Shown here: one piece after another, positions 54,801-62,834 of the stretch
Layout of the letters: every line of letters starts with the position of its first letter
Position numbering within the stretch: position 1 is the stretch's first letter
DNA from: Bordetella parapertussis
Lineage (GTDB): Bacteria > Pseudomonadota > Gammaproteobacteria > Burkholderiales > JACQAP01
NCBI GenBank assembly: GCA_945900965.1
Contig: CAMDKM010000001.1
Span: 62,001-126,000, forward strand
Length of the DNA: 64,000 nucleotides
Reading direction: 5' to 3'
Made by a program: the position numbers and the translations under genes
The notes under the pieces: generated by a model
What the model was told of the DNA's origin: nothing
Databases searched by the model: none
The model's input: only the letters and a program-made list of their open reading frames with translations

Positions 54801-55255
54801 TCCGCCGGCTGATTTCCAGCAACAAGAAGGACAGCTTCGTGGGCACCGACTTTTCCTACGGCGACGTGATCGGCCATAAGCCGAAGGAATGGAACCACAC
54901 GCTGGTCAAGGAAGAAGCCATCGACGGCAAGGATTGTTTCGTCATTGAGTCGGTTCCCAAGGCCCCGGAGGTCAAGGCCAACACCGGCTACTCCAAGCGC
55001 GTGGGCTGGATCCAGAAGGATACGTTCGTGACCCTCAAGTCCGTGTTTTATGACGAATCCGGCGAGTTGCTGAAAGAAGCCAAATTCTCCAATTACAAGC
55101 TCGCCGATGCCGCCAAACAGCGCTATCAGGCCTTTTTGCTGGAGACGCGCAACTTTCAGACGGAACATCACACCGAAATTCGTATTGACGAGTCCAAGGC
55201 CAATACCGGGGTGAAGGAAGACTTCTTTACCACCCGTTACATGGAACAGCAGTGA
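51812..55255 (+). CDS. MMPL/RND-family exporter fused to a LolA-like outer-membrane lipoprotein-sorting domain
   Basis: 1147 residues. Residues 1 to about 870 form an HpnN/MMPL-type RND permease with 12 membrane helices in two halves and large periplasmic loops (PVALTSALAIGIGADYAIYM in the second half). From about 905 a LolA-like fold (PF17131-type) follows: LEIMEKNFMVNKYSDSVSKT and IWIYLPSTKKVRRLI. Between them, residues 878-907 look like a complete signal peptide (VKKSSFAPVAVAIAGLALLF ending VYA-Q). In other genomes the two parts are separate neighbouring genes. GGAGGA precedes the ATG. Likely exports a lipid or hydrophobic compound with the outer-membrane barrel behind it. Confidence 0.88.
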   Translation: MLRSYVDFIVKFRWIVIIVVLGLTAFLSSKGGNLTVIIDPNNIVPRSHPFIATTLKVEEVFGSRYVAVIGITPKQGDVFQPFVLEKVQRITNKLRETPRIVKTNILSLSARRAKDIRGTKDGMEVKQMMADVPVTPEQMAALKDALQRNTAYMNSVVSNDWKTTVILAEVRDRKPTDSAEVKGGFSFVANKINAIVDAERDDTVDVMVSGYPPFLSMFEKFAGRTPILLLAALVIIGLIHYEAFRTWQGLILPLVTPLVAVEWSKGFMGLAGVPLDIFNMSTPILILAVGAGHAVQLLKRYYEEYLRINPKPDVDIDGLWSKTGKTEKIALWAGFATLYCALFFFRWQAGIAGTLTSLLGLKGGAVTAGLVVAFFVFGYASYFVFGGAWRLIRFWLKPRAYASDRDIRTNREAVVESITKIGPVMMTAGIVAACGFFSLAIFDIISIQVFGIFSGMGILSVLIVEMTFIPALRAILPPPGKKEARMESEERIWDRLTGFYARTITGPNRGRLFIIASVVIVLSVIGMSRLGVESSLKKYFDRDLPLLVQDRMLNDRMAGTNNVYVMIEGEKPDDIKDPAVLKAMDRLQTFISEQPHIGKVMSLAEFIKRMNQSMNNNDPAFFKIPDSQATIAEFMLLYSMSGEPGDFDTYVDYEYRMANMVVFSHSDSTVHMLAMWEKAKEFAKKEFPPHIKVNIGGSVAQSAAITEVIVKDKILNVVQIAGVVFLIASLVFRSFVAGALVITPLLLSVLVNMGLLGWMGLHLNVPVALTSALAIGIGADYAIYMLFRLREELGKGTEENKAFHTVLTTAGKACLFVASAVAGGYAVQALSRGYYPHTWNAILIGTAMLVSVTAALTVMPALVHKFRPKFMFNGASKVKKSSFAPVAVAIAGLALLFTALPDSVYAQTPLEIMEKNFMVNKYSDSVSKTTMTLTNKQNKQRVRKTFGTSKLQGNGIDNMRMTRFLEPTDVKGTVSLLIEHSDKDDDIWIYLPSTKKVRRLISSNKKDSFVGTDFSYGDVIGHKPKEWNHTLVKEEAIDGKDCFVIESVPKAPEVKANTGYSKRVGWIQKDTFVTLKSVFYDESGELLKEAKFSNYKLADAAKQRYQAFLLETRNFQTEHHTEIRIDESKANTGVKEDFFTTRYMEQQ
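54431..54445 (+). promoter_or_regulatory. Possible internal translation start for the LolA-like part
   Basis: GGAG at 54431-54434 lies 8 bases before an in-frame GTG (54443-54445) that begins the signal-peptide-like segment. Initiation there would yield a secreted periplasmic LolA-like protein of about 270 residues in addition to the fusion. Confidence 0.5.
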
Positions 55256-56580
55256 CAAAACGTACTGCCGCGGCCCTGCTGCGGGTTTTGTATTTGGCGG
55301 GAATGTGTGGATTATCGTCGGCGGCCTTCGCCGCCGACGAACCAGCCGAACCGTCTCTGGCGCCTCCGGAAGAGAAAGAAGCCGGCACCGAACCGGACTC
55401 AGGGTTCAGTCTCGGCCGCTTGGGCATCACCGGTTCACTGCGCGCGGCCTACTGGTCGTCGAATCGGCGGCAGGACAGCGACGAGGATATCGGCGTTGTC
55501 TCGTCTTGGTTGAAGCTCGACAAGCGACTGGAGTCGGGTATCGGCTTGTTCGCCGAAGGCTACCTCGCCAACGAAGATGCCTTTGGCAAACAGCGCGACG
55601 TAAGCTGGCTGCGCGAGGCTTATTTCGAAGGCCGCATGGGAAAGTTCGACTATCGCCTGGGCAAACAAATTATTGCCTGGGGCCGCACGGACCGGCTTAA
55701 CCCCACCGACAATCTGACGCCGCGCGATTTCAGCCTGCTGGCAGCCGACATCGACGAAGATCGTTTTGGCTCGGTGGCGGCAAAAGGTTTATGGTCTTTC
55801 GATTCCTACACCAGTTTTTCCGCGGCGTGGATCCCCGAATTCCGGCCCAATAAGATCGCCCTGCCCTCGCGGCCGGGCATTGCATTTGAAGAACGGGTTC
55901 CGGATGGTCGCAGGCAATGGGCCGTCAAACTGGATCAGTCAGGAAAAGCCATCGACTGGTCGGTGTCCTGGTTTGACGGTTTCGACCTGAGCGCCGATCT
56001 GTCGCCAGGGGTAACGCCCGGAGTAATCCTTCTCGATCATCACCGCACCAGGGTTCTCGGCGCCGATGCCGCGACCACGCGCGGATCATGGCGATTTGCC
56101 GTCGAGGGCGCTTACGTGCGTACCGAAGATCCCGATGGTATCGACCCCGGCATCAAGAACCCGTTTTTCTACGGGGTATTCGGCATAGAGCGCAGCTTCA
56201 CCGACAACCTCACCACCATTGTGCAAGTGTACGGCCGCAAGGTATCTCACTACAGCAACCCGGAAGACATAGTGGCTCCTGCCGCTCGCGCAATCGCCAT
56301 TGAGCAGGCCATTGCCAACAATCAATACGATCGGGAACAGTATGGCGCCAGCGCGCGCATCGCCAAGAAGTGGTTCAACGAAACGCTGGAAGGCGAACTC
56401 GCCGGCTCTATCCTTCTGAACCGGGATGGGTATTCGCTGCGGCCGCGGGCCACTTACATCTGGAGCGACAGCATCAAGGTGCTCGGCGGCTACGAGTGGT
56501 ACAAGGGATCGGACAAGACTTCATTCGGCCGGCTTGAAAAGAACAAGACCCTGTTCGCGGAGGTTCGGTACTTTTTCTGA
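55252..56580 (+). CDS. Outer-membrane beta-barrel protein of the RND/LolA operon
   Basis: 442 residues with a signal peptide (cleavage after SSAAFA), a short Pro/Glu-rich mature start, then alternating aromatic beta-strands ending in a terminal Phe (AEVRYFF), the outer-membrane assembly signal. It resembles DUF1302/alginate-export-type porins. The GTG overlaps the stop of the fusion gene (GTGA), so the three-part machine of inner-membrane permease, periplasmic LolA-like carrier and outer-membrane barrel is encoded as a coupled unit. Confidence 0.82.
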   Translation: MTKRTAAALLRVLYLAGMCGLSSAAFAADEPAEPSLAPPEEKEAGTEPDSGFSLGRLGITGSLRAAYWSSNRRQDSDEDIGVVSSWLKLDKRLESGIGLFAEGYLANEDAFGKQRDVSWLREAYFEGRMGKFDYRLGKQIIAWGRTDRLNPTDNLTPRDFSLLAADIDEDRFGSVAAKGLWSFDSYTSFSAAWIPEFRPNKIALPSRPGIAFEERVPDGRRQWAVKLDQSGKAIDWSVSWFDGFDLSADLSPGVTPGVILLDHHRTRVLGADAATTRGSWRFAVEGAYVRTEDPDGIDPGIKNPFFYGVFGIERSFTDNLTTIVQVYGRKVSHYSNPEDIVAPAARAIAIEQAIANNQYDREQYGASARIAKKWFNETLEGELAGSILLNRDGYSLRPRATYIWSDSIKVLGGYEWYKGSDKTSFGRLEKNKTLFAEVRYFF

Positions 56581-56960
56581 ACACAAAGCCGCTCGAAATT
56601 TTCAACCCGGCAATTGTGATGCCATTGGCCATCAACGCCACGTCCGGCGACTCTGCCGGGGTGTCGGTAATTTCGGCAAACTGCCCCTCCCCAGCCAACG
56701 CCGGTAGTGAACCGCTTTGACCGGATTTGGGGATGGTCCGGGAGAGAATTCCCGGTTCGGAAATCAAGGCACTGCGAGTTTGGACATCTTCCACGGGCGG
56801 AAGTGTTACGTGAATGCCTCGTCCGCCCGATACCCACCTCAAGTCGTCGCGGCCCGTTCGATTTTCCCGATTTCATTCCGACACTGTGCCCGGATTCAAG
56901 TCCGGTCACTGCCCGCCGATAACAGAATATCTGTGACCACCGCGGCGGCGCCTTGCCAAC
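56581..56960. other. Gap with no convincing gene
   Basis: 380 bases. A minus-strand frame (56490-57161) is open across much of it but has no ribosome site, runs into the flanking genes and resembles nothing I know. GC content stays high. The promoter for the PagP-like gene is expected at the right end but is not obvious. Confidence 0.4.
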
Positions 56961-57494
56961 ATGCTCGAATTCTTCGTGTGCGCAGGCATCGCTCGCCTGG
57001 GCCGATACCTGTTGACGTTCATATTGTTGGCACCGACGGTATTGTATTTTGCCCCCGCCGCAGCCGGAGAATGGAATCTGCTGATCAATGGCAAAACCTT
57101 CCACCTCAACGCACCAGCCGATAGTCATTACAACGAAAAGAACTGGGGCATCGGTCTGCAATACGGTGTGTCACAATCTGGGAGCCCATGGGTTCGGTTC
57201 GTCAACGCGTCACAGTTTCGCGATTCCAACGAAAATATTTCCTACTACGTGGGCGGTGGCATGGCCCACCGCTGGTTTCCTGTGACGGCATTGCCTGAAG
57301 CGCACGTCGATCTTGGCATTGTGGCCTTCCTCATGCGGCGCGAGGGATTCCATGATGGCAACTGGTTTCCGGGCATTCTGCCCGTCCTGTCGATCGGCGG
57401 GGAATCAATCGCGCTAAACGTTACGTACATCCCCAAAGTCGATCCCAAAATGGTGCCGCTGCTGTTCCTGCAGCTCAAACTCCGATTGCCCTGA
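56961..57494 (+). CDS. PagP-like outer-membrane acyltransferase barrel
   Basis: 177 residues with a signal peptide ending APAAAG. The mature part lines up with lipid A palmitoyltransferase PagP: HYNEKNWGIGLQY (PagP YNERPWGGG), SQFRDS carrying the Asp88-Ser89 pair of the PagP active site (FKDS), GGGMAHRW, and a C-terminal ILPVLSIGGESIALNVTYIP (PagP has LLPLASVGYG then TYIP). His48 could be the active-site His. PagP palmitoylates lipid A and aids resistance to antimicrobial peptides. Overall identity is low, so other small barrels remain possible. Confidence 0.65.
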   Translation: MLEFFVCAGIARLGRYLLTFILLAPTVLYFAPAAAGEWNLLINGKTFHLNAPADSHYNEKNWGIGLQYGVSQSGSPWVRFVNASQFRDSNENISYYVGGGMAHRWFPVTALPEAHVDLGIVAFLMRREGFHDGNWFPGILPVLSIGGESIALNVTYIPKVDPKMVPLLFLQLKLRLP

Positions 57495-57624
57495 CTCCAT
57501 CGCAGGACAGCCGCAGGACCGCCCGAAGGCATGGCACTTGCCAGCGGTGGGTCCCACCTCTACCCTTGTCAAATGCCGGGTCGCCTGCGGACGGCATTCT
57601 CCCCACAATCCAATGGAGAACACC

Positions 57625-58425
57625 ATGGCTGTCGATCCTTATGCAGTACCCAAGTCACGTGTTGCCGACGTGCCCTCCGGCGCGCCGGACGGGGAATTTC
57701 TCCCCGACGGCCAGGGTGTGGGCATGGGCAACGGCTGGAGCTGGATTTCCGATGCCTGGTCGCTGTTTGCGGAAAATCGCGGAACTTCGATCGGATTGTT
57801 CGTCTTATTCGCGCTCATCGCGATCCTGCCTGGCCTCATTCCTCTCATCGGTCCCCTCGTGTTGTATCTGTTGATGCCGGTCTTGTGGGGCGGAGTCATG
57901 CTAGGTTGCAATGCGCTGCGCCAAGGGGAGAACCTGCGGATCGGCCACCTTTTCGCCGGCTTCAGTCACAAAAACGCCGGCCGGCTGATCGGCGTAGGAC
58001 TATTTGTGGTGGTGACATTTATTGCCATTTTTGCGCTGATTTTCCTGATTTTCGGCGCCAGCATTCTGGCGCTCTTCACCGGCGGCATGATGGGGGAACA
58101 ACCCAATCCGGACGCCATGGCCGCGATGTTCGTCACCATCATGATCGCGGTGCTGGTGATTCTGGGCCTGAGCATCCCGATCTACATGGCCGTGTGGTTC
58201 GCGCCATCCCTGATTGTTCTGAATGACTACTCGGTGGGGGCGGCACTCAAAACCAGTTTTTTCGGCTGCCTGAAAAACGTCCTGCCGTTCCTGATTTGGG
58301 GCATCGTCATGTTCGCGCTGATGATCCTGGCCTCCCTGCCGATCTTTCTGGGTTGGCTCCTGCTGGGACCGGTTCTGCTCGGATCCATTTATACCGGTTA
58401 CCTGGACGTCTTTTTTTCTCGTTGA
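57625..58425 (+). CDS. BPSS1780-family membrane protein
   Basis: 266 residues, five or six hydrophobic helices, starting MAVDPYAVPKSRVADV, the characteristic N-terminus of BPSS1780-type proteins. Function unknown. GGAG lies 7 bases before the ATG; a second in-frame ATG four codons upstream is less well placed. First gene of a run of membrane genes. Confidence 0.85.
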   Translation: MAVDPYAVPKSRVADVPSGAPDGEFLPDGQGVGMGNGWSWISDAWSLFAENRGTSIGLFVLFALIAILPGLIPLIGPLVLYLLMPVLWGGVMLGCNALRQGENLRIGHLFAGFSHKNAGRLIGVGLFVVVTFIAIFALIFLIFGASILALFTGGMMGEQPNPDAMAAMFVTIMIAVLVILGLSIPIYMAVWFAPSLIVLNDYSVGAALKTSFFGCLKNVLPFLIWGIVMFALMILASLPIFLGWLLLGPVLLGSIYTGYLDVFFSR

Positions 58426-58428
58426 ACG

Positions 58429-59112
58429 GTGCTCGACACCACCCGCAGCATCTCCACACCGGAAGGGATTGAGCTCACGCTCAGACTGGCGGGACCGGTT
58501 CCGCGTGCGATCGCCTGGGTAATTGACCTGGCTATCCGCGCCGCAATTCTGTTCGCGGCCTCTCTGGCCTTGACGATTCTCTACAAGGCGGGATACGCGG
58601 TCTATCTGCTGGCCGCGTTTCTTCTGGAATGGTTGTACCCGGTATTTTTCGAGGTGTACTGGGGTGGCACCACACCGGGAAAACGCTGGCTCGGCATTAT
58701 GGTTCTCAACGACGATGGCACACCGGTGCGCTGGCCGGCGTCGCTGACCCGCAACCTGCTGCGCACGGTGGATTTCCTGCCGACACTTTATTTCCTGGGT
58801 TTCATTGCCATGGTGCTCAATCGCGATTTCAAGCGGCTGGGAGACGTGGCGGCCGATACGCTGGTGGTGTATCGCGATGCCAGGATAGTCGAGCCGGACA
58901 TTCCGCGCGCCATACCGATCGCCCCGCCCGTGTCATTGTCAATCGATGATCAGCGCGCGGTGCTCGACTTCGCGGAACGCGCCGGAAAGTTGACCGAAGA
59001 ACGTGCTGGGGAATTGGCCGAAATCGCCCGCTCGCTGGCCGGCAATGCCGCCGGCAAACAAGGCGTTGCCCGGCTGATCGGCATCGCCAATCACCTGCTG
59101 GGACGCACATGA
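58429..59112 (+). CDS. RDD-family membrane protein
   Basis: 227 residues. The RDD domain spans about 20-150 with the Arg in VPRAIAWVIDLAIRA, the GTTPGKRWLGIMVLNDDG loop and the Asp in VDFLPTLYFLG. A soluble C-terminal tail of about 75 residues follows. The GTG start lies 3 bases after the previous stop. RDD genes often accompany SpoIIM/MoxR/DUF4129 clusters, as here. Confidence 0.88.
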   Translation: MLDTTRSISTPEGIELTLRLAGPVPRAIAWVIDLAIRAAILFAASLALTILYKAGYAVYLLAAFLLEWLYPVFFEVYWGGTTPGKRWLGIMVLNDDGTPVRWPASLTRNLLRTVDFLPTLYFLGFIAMVLNRDFKRLGDVAADTLVVYRDARIVEPDIPRAIPIAPPVSLSIDDQRAVLDFAERAGKLTEERAGELAEIARSLAGNAAGKQGVARLIGIANHLLGRT

Positions 59113-60092
59113 AACAAGCGCTGTTCGAACAATTGCACCGTTCCGACTGGGAAGTGTTCGAGCAGTGGATCGAAGCGCACGGCAAATTGCGCAAACACAA
59201 AACTGCCGCCGCTAAAATTCTGTCCGGGGGCGAAGTCCCCCACGCCTACCGGCGCATCTGTCAGTTGCTGGCGCTGGCCCGCGACCGCCAGTACAGCCCG
59301 GTGCTGGTGGATCGGCTTAACCGCATTGCCTTGCAGGGGCATCACGTGCTCTACGGAGCGCGTGGCGGACAACGCGCCAGAGTCGGTGTATTTTTGGCGG
59401 CGGGATTTCCGCGTCTGGTTCGGGAACACTGGAAATTTGTCGCTGCCGCGGCGCTGCTTTTTTTCGGGCCATTACTCACCATGATAGCGGTGTTGCAGTG
59501 GCATCCCGATTTCGTGCATTACTTCGCAGACGCTCACGAACTGGCCGCCTATGACGAAATGTACGATCCGGCCAATTCGCGCATCGGGCAGCGCGAGTCG
59601 GACGACAACCTGATGATGTTCGCCTATTACATCTGGCATAACGTGAAGATCGGGTTCCAGACTTTCGCTACCGGCTTGTTGTTTGGTCTGGGCACAATAT
59701 TTTTTCTGTTATTTAATGGCCTGTCCATTGGCACTGTTGCCGGTTACATCACAGCCATTGGCCACGGCGTGCCTTTCTGGTCGTTTGTTTCCGGCCATGG
59801 CTCGATGGAACTCGGCGCCATCGTGATTTCCGGCGCGGCAGGTATGAAACTGGGTGCGGCACTCATCGTGCCCGGCGCCCGCTCGCGCAGCCGTGCGCTG
59901 GTGGAGGAATCAAAACCCGCCGTGCGCCTGATGTACGGCGCCGCGTTGATGTTCATCATCGCCGCCTTTATCGAAGGATTCTGGTCTCCGCTTGCTTCGA
60001 TCGAGCCGGTTGTCAAATACACGGTCGGTGCTAGCCTGTGGGTAATGCTTTTGCTCTACTTCCTGTTGGCCGGGCGATCTCATGCAGCCTGA
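59109..60092 (+). CDS. SpoIIM-family (stage II sporulation protein M-like) membrane protein
   Basis: 327 residues: a charged helical N-terminus (about 1-110), then five or six membrane helices with the family motif FVSGHGSMELGAIVISGAAGM. Not a sign of sporulation; this is the widespread bacterial relative found in MoxR clusters. It overlaps both neighbours by 4 and 11 bases. Confidence 0.9.
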   Translation: MKQALFEQLHRSDWEVFEQWIEAHGKLRKHKTAAAKILSGGEVPHAYRRICQLLALARDRQYSPVLVDRLNRIALQGHHVLYGARGGQRARVGVFLAAGFPRLVREHWKFVAAAALLFFGPLLTMIAVLQWHPDFVHYFADAHELAAYDEMYDPANSRIGQRESDDNLMMFAYYIWHNVKIGFQTFATGLLFGLGTIFFLLFNGLSIGTVAGYITAIGHGVPFWSFVSGHGSMELGAIVISGAAGMKLGAALIVPGARSRSRALVEESKPAVRLMYGAALMFIIAAFIEGFWSPLASIEPVVKYTVGASLWVMLLLYFLLAGRSHAA

Positions 60093-61653
60093 ACATCTCG
60101 CGGTCGCCCTGCGTCCGCGCGGCGGCTGGGAAGCCCTCGACCTCGGCTTTCAGATGGCACGCCAGTGGTGGCGGCCGATCTGGTTAGTATGGTTCACGGT
60201 GTATCTGCCGGTTGCCGCAATTTTGCTGCTGGTGTTCGAGAACAAGTGGAAGGCGGTGTTGATTCTTTTCTGGCTCAAGCCGCTGTTTGACCGTGCGATA
60301 TTGCATACCCTGAGCCGGGCAGTATTCGGGGAAATTCCCGGTACCTTGCAAACCTTGCGTGCCGCGCGGGACTGGCTGCGTCCAGGTTTGTTCTGGGCAC
60401 TGACGTTTTCCCGCTTCAATGTTGCAAGGTCTTTTACGCTGCCGGTCGCGCAACTGGAAAAACAAACCGGCCGGGCCGCGCGAAAGCGCCGGGCCGCGTT
60501 GGATGGCCGCATGCGGGGTCATGCAGTGTGGTTGTGGTTGTTTTGCGTACATTTCGAAGGTGTCTGCATTTTTGCCTTGGCGGCACTGGCAGGCATGCTG
60601 ATCCCGGCAGGCCAATACGTTCCGGCGGCCGAGGATGTGGCCATTGGCATTTCGTTTTGGGATGCCATCAAGACCCTCAGCCTGGCCGATGCCTTGTATT
60701 ACGTCGCCGCGGTCAGCTTGATCGAACCTTTCTATGTGGCTGCCGGATTTTCGCTCTATCTCGCCCGTCGCGCCATGCTGGAAGGCTGGGATATCGAAAT
60801 CGCATTGCGTCGCATGGAAGATCGCTTGCGCGCACGCACGCGCATCAAGGGCGCAGGTATTGCGGCAATGCTGATGCTGGCCTTTTGTCTGGGTGGATCG
60901 ATGCCGGATGAAGCCAGTGCCGCGGATAAAAATACGCCATCGGGCAAAACCTGTCCCGCGCCCGCGGGATCGGAGACCGGGGAATGGCACATCGAGGAGT
61001 ATCCGATGAGCCCGGCCAGGGAAGCGATCGCGGCCGTGTTTGAGAGCCCGGAGTTTTCGCAGTCCAAGGATGTCACGCGCTGGCATTACCTGGGAAAAAC
61101 CGAACCAAAGAAAGAGACAACAGATCTTTCGGTCTGGACGAAGTGGATGGACTGGCTGGCGAACATCAGCCTGATGTTCGGCAGCATAGGCGAGAGTCTC
61201 GCGTGGATCGCGCTTGGCGTGCTGGTAATTCTGGCGCTGGTGTATCTGAGCCGCTACGCGCCAGCACTCTTCGATCGAAACCCTGCACCTTATCGACCGC
61301 CCAATACCATGTTCGGCCTTGAAGTAGCACCCGAGTCATTGCCCGATGACCTTGCCGCCGCCGCGAAAGCTTTAGCCGCTCAAGGGCGCATCCGCGAGGC
61401 ATTGTCGCTTCTTTATCGCGGTGCGTTGTCCGCCCTGATCCATCGTCATCAAATCGCGCTCAGTGCTGCCGACACCGAAGGCGACTGCTTGCGCGCGGCG
61501 CACAAGGAATTGCCGCCTGGCGGCGCTGCATTTTTCGGCGCACTGGTACAAGCGTGGCAAGGCGTCGCCTACGCCGGGCGCGCGCCCGACACCCCGGCCG
61601 TGGACGCGCTTTGCACCCAGTGGCCCGCGCATTTTGCGCCTCCCGCGCCATGA
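60082..61653 (+). CDS. DUF4129 domain-containing membrane protein
   Basis: 523 residues: an N-terminal half with five or so helices (RDD-like and DUF975-like stretches), an exported region (about 270-370), one more helix, then a C-terminal cytosolic DUF4129 domain with LLYRGALSALIHRHQIALSAADTEGDCLRAA. A transglutaminase-linked membrane family. It overlaps SpoIIM and the DUF4350 gene (ATGA). Confidence 0.88.
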   Translation: MQPEHLAVALRPRGGWEALDLGFQMARQWWRPIWLVWFTVYLPVAAILLLVFENKWKAVLILFWLKPLFDRAILHTLSRAVFGEIPGTLQTLRAARDWLRPGLFWALTFSRFNVARSFTLPVAQLEKQTGRAARKRRAALDGRMRGHAVWLWLFCVHFEGVCIFALAALAGMLIPAGQYVPAAEDVAIGISFWDAIKTLSLADALYYVAAVSLIEPFYVAAGFSLYLARRAMLEGWDIEIALRRMEDRLRARTRIKGAGIAAMLMLAFCLGGSMPDEASAADKNTPSGKTCPAPAGSETGEWHIEEYPMSPAREAIAAVFESPEFSQSKDVTRWHYLGKTEPKKETTDLSVWTKWMDWLANISLMFGSIGESLAWIALGVLVILALVYLSRYAPALFDRNPAPYRPPNTMFGLEVAPESLPDDLAAAAKALAAQGRIREALSLLYRGALSALIHRHQIALSAADTEGDCLRAAHKELPPGGAAFFGALVQAWQGVAYAGRAPDTPAVDALCTQWPAHFAPPAP

Positions 61654-62834
61654 GCCGGCAACAGGTGCTGGTCTGGTTGCTGATACTAAGCATCGCCGCA
61701 TCGGGCGTTGCCTGGTGGTATGCCAACTGGGAACTCAGAACCAAACCCGAAGAGGTCGGCTTCCAGGGCCGCGCCCGCAGCAATCCCTGGCTCTCGGCCG
61801 AGCGCCTGCTGGAACACTCGGGGGCCAAGGTCAAGGATGTGACTGTGCCTTCGGACTTGCTGACGCTGCCCGAGAACGGAATAGTAATCTTGCCGAAAAA
61901 CCGCCATGCACTGACACCGGCAGCGCGCGAGTCGGTTCTTGCTTGGCTGAAGCTCGGCGGCTTTCTGATTGTTGAAGCCGAAGATGCACTGCAACCAGAC
62001 CCGCTGCTGGATCGTCTGGGAGTAAGCCGCACCATGCATGACAAAGAGGGCAAAAAGACTCGCGCTTCTCGCAGTTTCGATCTCGGAAAGTCGAAGTACA
62101 CGGCGCAGATTAACAACGATGCCGAGCCGCTGGCGGTCGAGCTGCAAAGCGCCCTGGCCCTCGATTCCGAAAACTTCCTGGCAAAAATAGAAGGCGAGCG
62201 CGGCGCCGCGGGAATTTTGATCGAATATGGCGCGGGCAGCGCGATGGTCCTCAACGATCTGGAATGGATGTCGCGCGACGCCATCCGCGATTACCAGCAT
62301 GCGGATTTCCTTTGGCAGCTTGCCCGGCCCGATCCACCCGCCTCGGAAGTCGTCGTTTTCAACAGTCCGCAGAGCCTGTCGCTTTTGCATTGGCTTCGCG
62401 AACACGCCTGGATGGCCGTGGCCGGCACGGCACTCGCGCTTGCATTATGGCTGTGGCGTTCATTGCCGCGTCTCGGTCCGATCGCGCCCGACCCGCCGCG
62501 CGCACGGCGCCGCCTTCTGGATCATCTGCGCGCCAGCGGACGTTTTCTCTGGGCCAATGGCGGCGCACAAACACTGCTCGATTCCGCCCGCGATGCCGCG
62601 CTCAAACGGCTTGCCCGCATACACCTCGACTTGTCCAGCGTCGACCCTGCAGAGCATGAACGGCGCGTCTCGGAGCTCCTCGGCTTGGACGCCGCGCAAG
62701 TCCGCGCCCTGCGCTCGCCGATGTCGGCGAAGAAGCCGGTGGAATTTCTGCGCCATATCGGGCTATATCAATCCGTGCACGACAAACTATCCGTCAAGAA
62801 ACCCGCATCGCGGAACCACAAGAGGACCACATGA
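61650..62834 (+). CDS. DUF4350 domain-containing protein
   Basis: 394 residues: an N-terminal membrane anchor (VLVWLLILSIAASGVAWW), a periplasmic DUF4350 domain (NPWLSAERLLEHSGAKV, LPENGIVILPKNRH, AWLKLGGFLIVE) with a Rossmann-like look, a second helix (AVAGTALALALWLW) and a cytosolic tail. It overlaps the previous and following genes by 4 bases each. Confidence 0.88.
   Translation: MSRQQVLVWLLILSIAASGVAWWYANWELRTKPEEVGFQGRARSNPWLSAERLLEHSGAKVKDVTVPSDLLTLPENGIVILPKNRHALTPAARESVLAWLKLGGFLIVEAEDALQPDPLLDRLGVSRTMHDKEGKKTRASRSFDLGKSKYTAQINNDAEPLAVELQSALALDSENFLAKIEGERGAAGILIEYGAGSAMVLNDLEWMSRDAIRDYQHADFLWQLARPDPPASEVVVFNSPQSLSLLHWLREHAWMAVAGTALALALWLWRSLPRLGPIAPDPPRARRRLLDHLRASGRFLWANGGAQTLLDSARDAALKRLARIHLDLSSVDPAEHERRVSELLGLDAAQVRALRSPMSAKKPVEFLRHIGLYQSVHDKLSVKKPASRNHKRTT

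Noticed and set aside
56490-57161. 223-codon minus-strand frame across the gap before the PagP-like gene
   Set aside because: It overlaps coding sequence on both sides, has no ribosome site and resembles no family.
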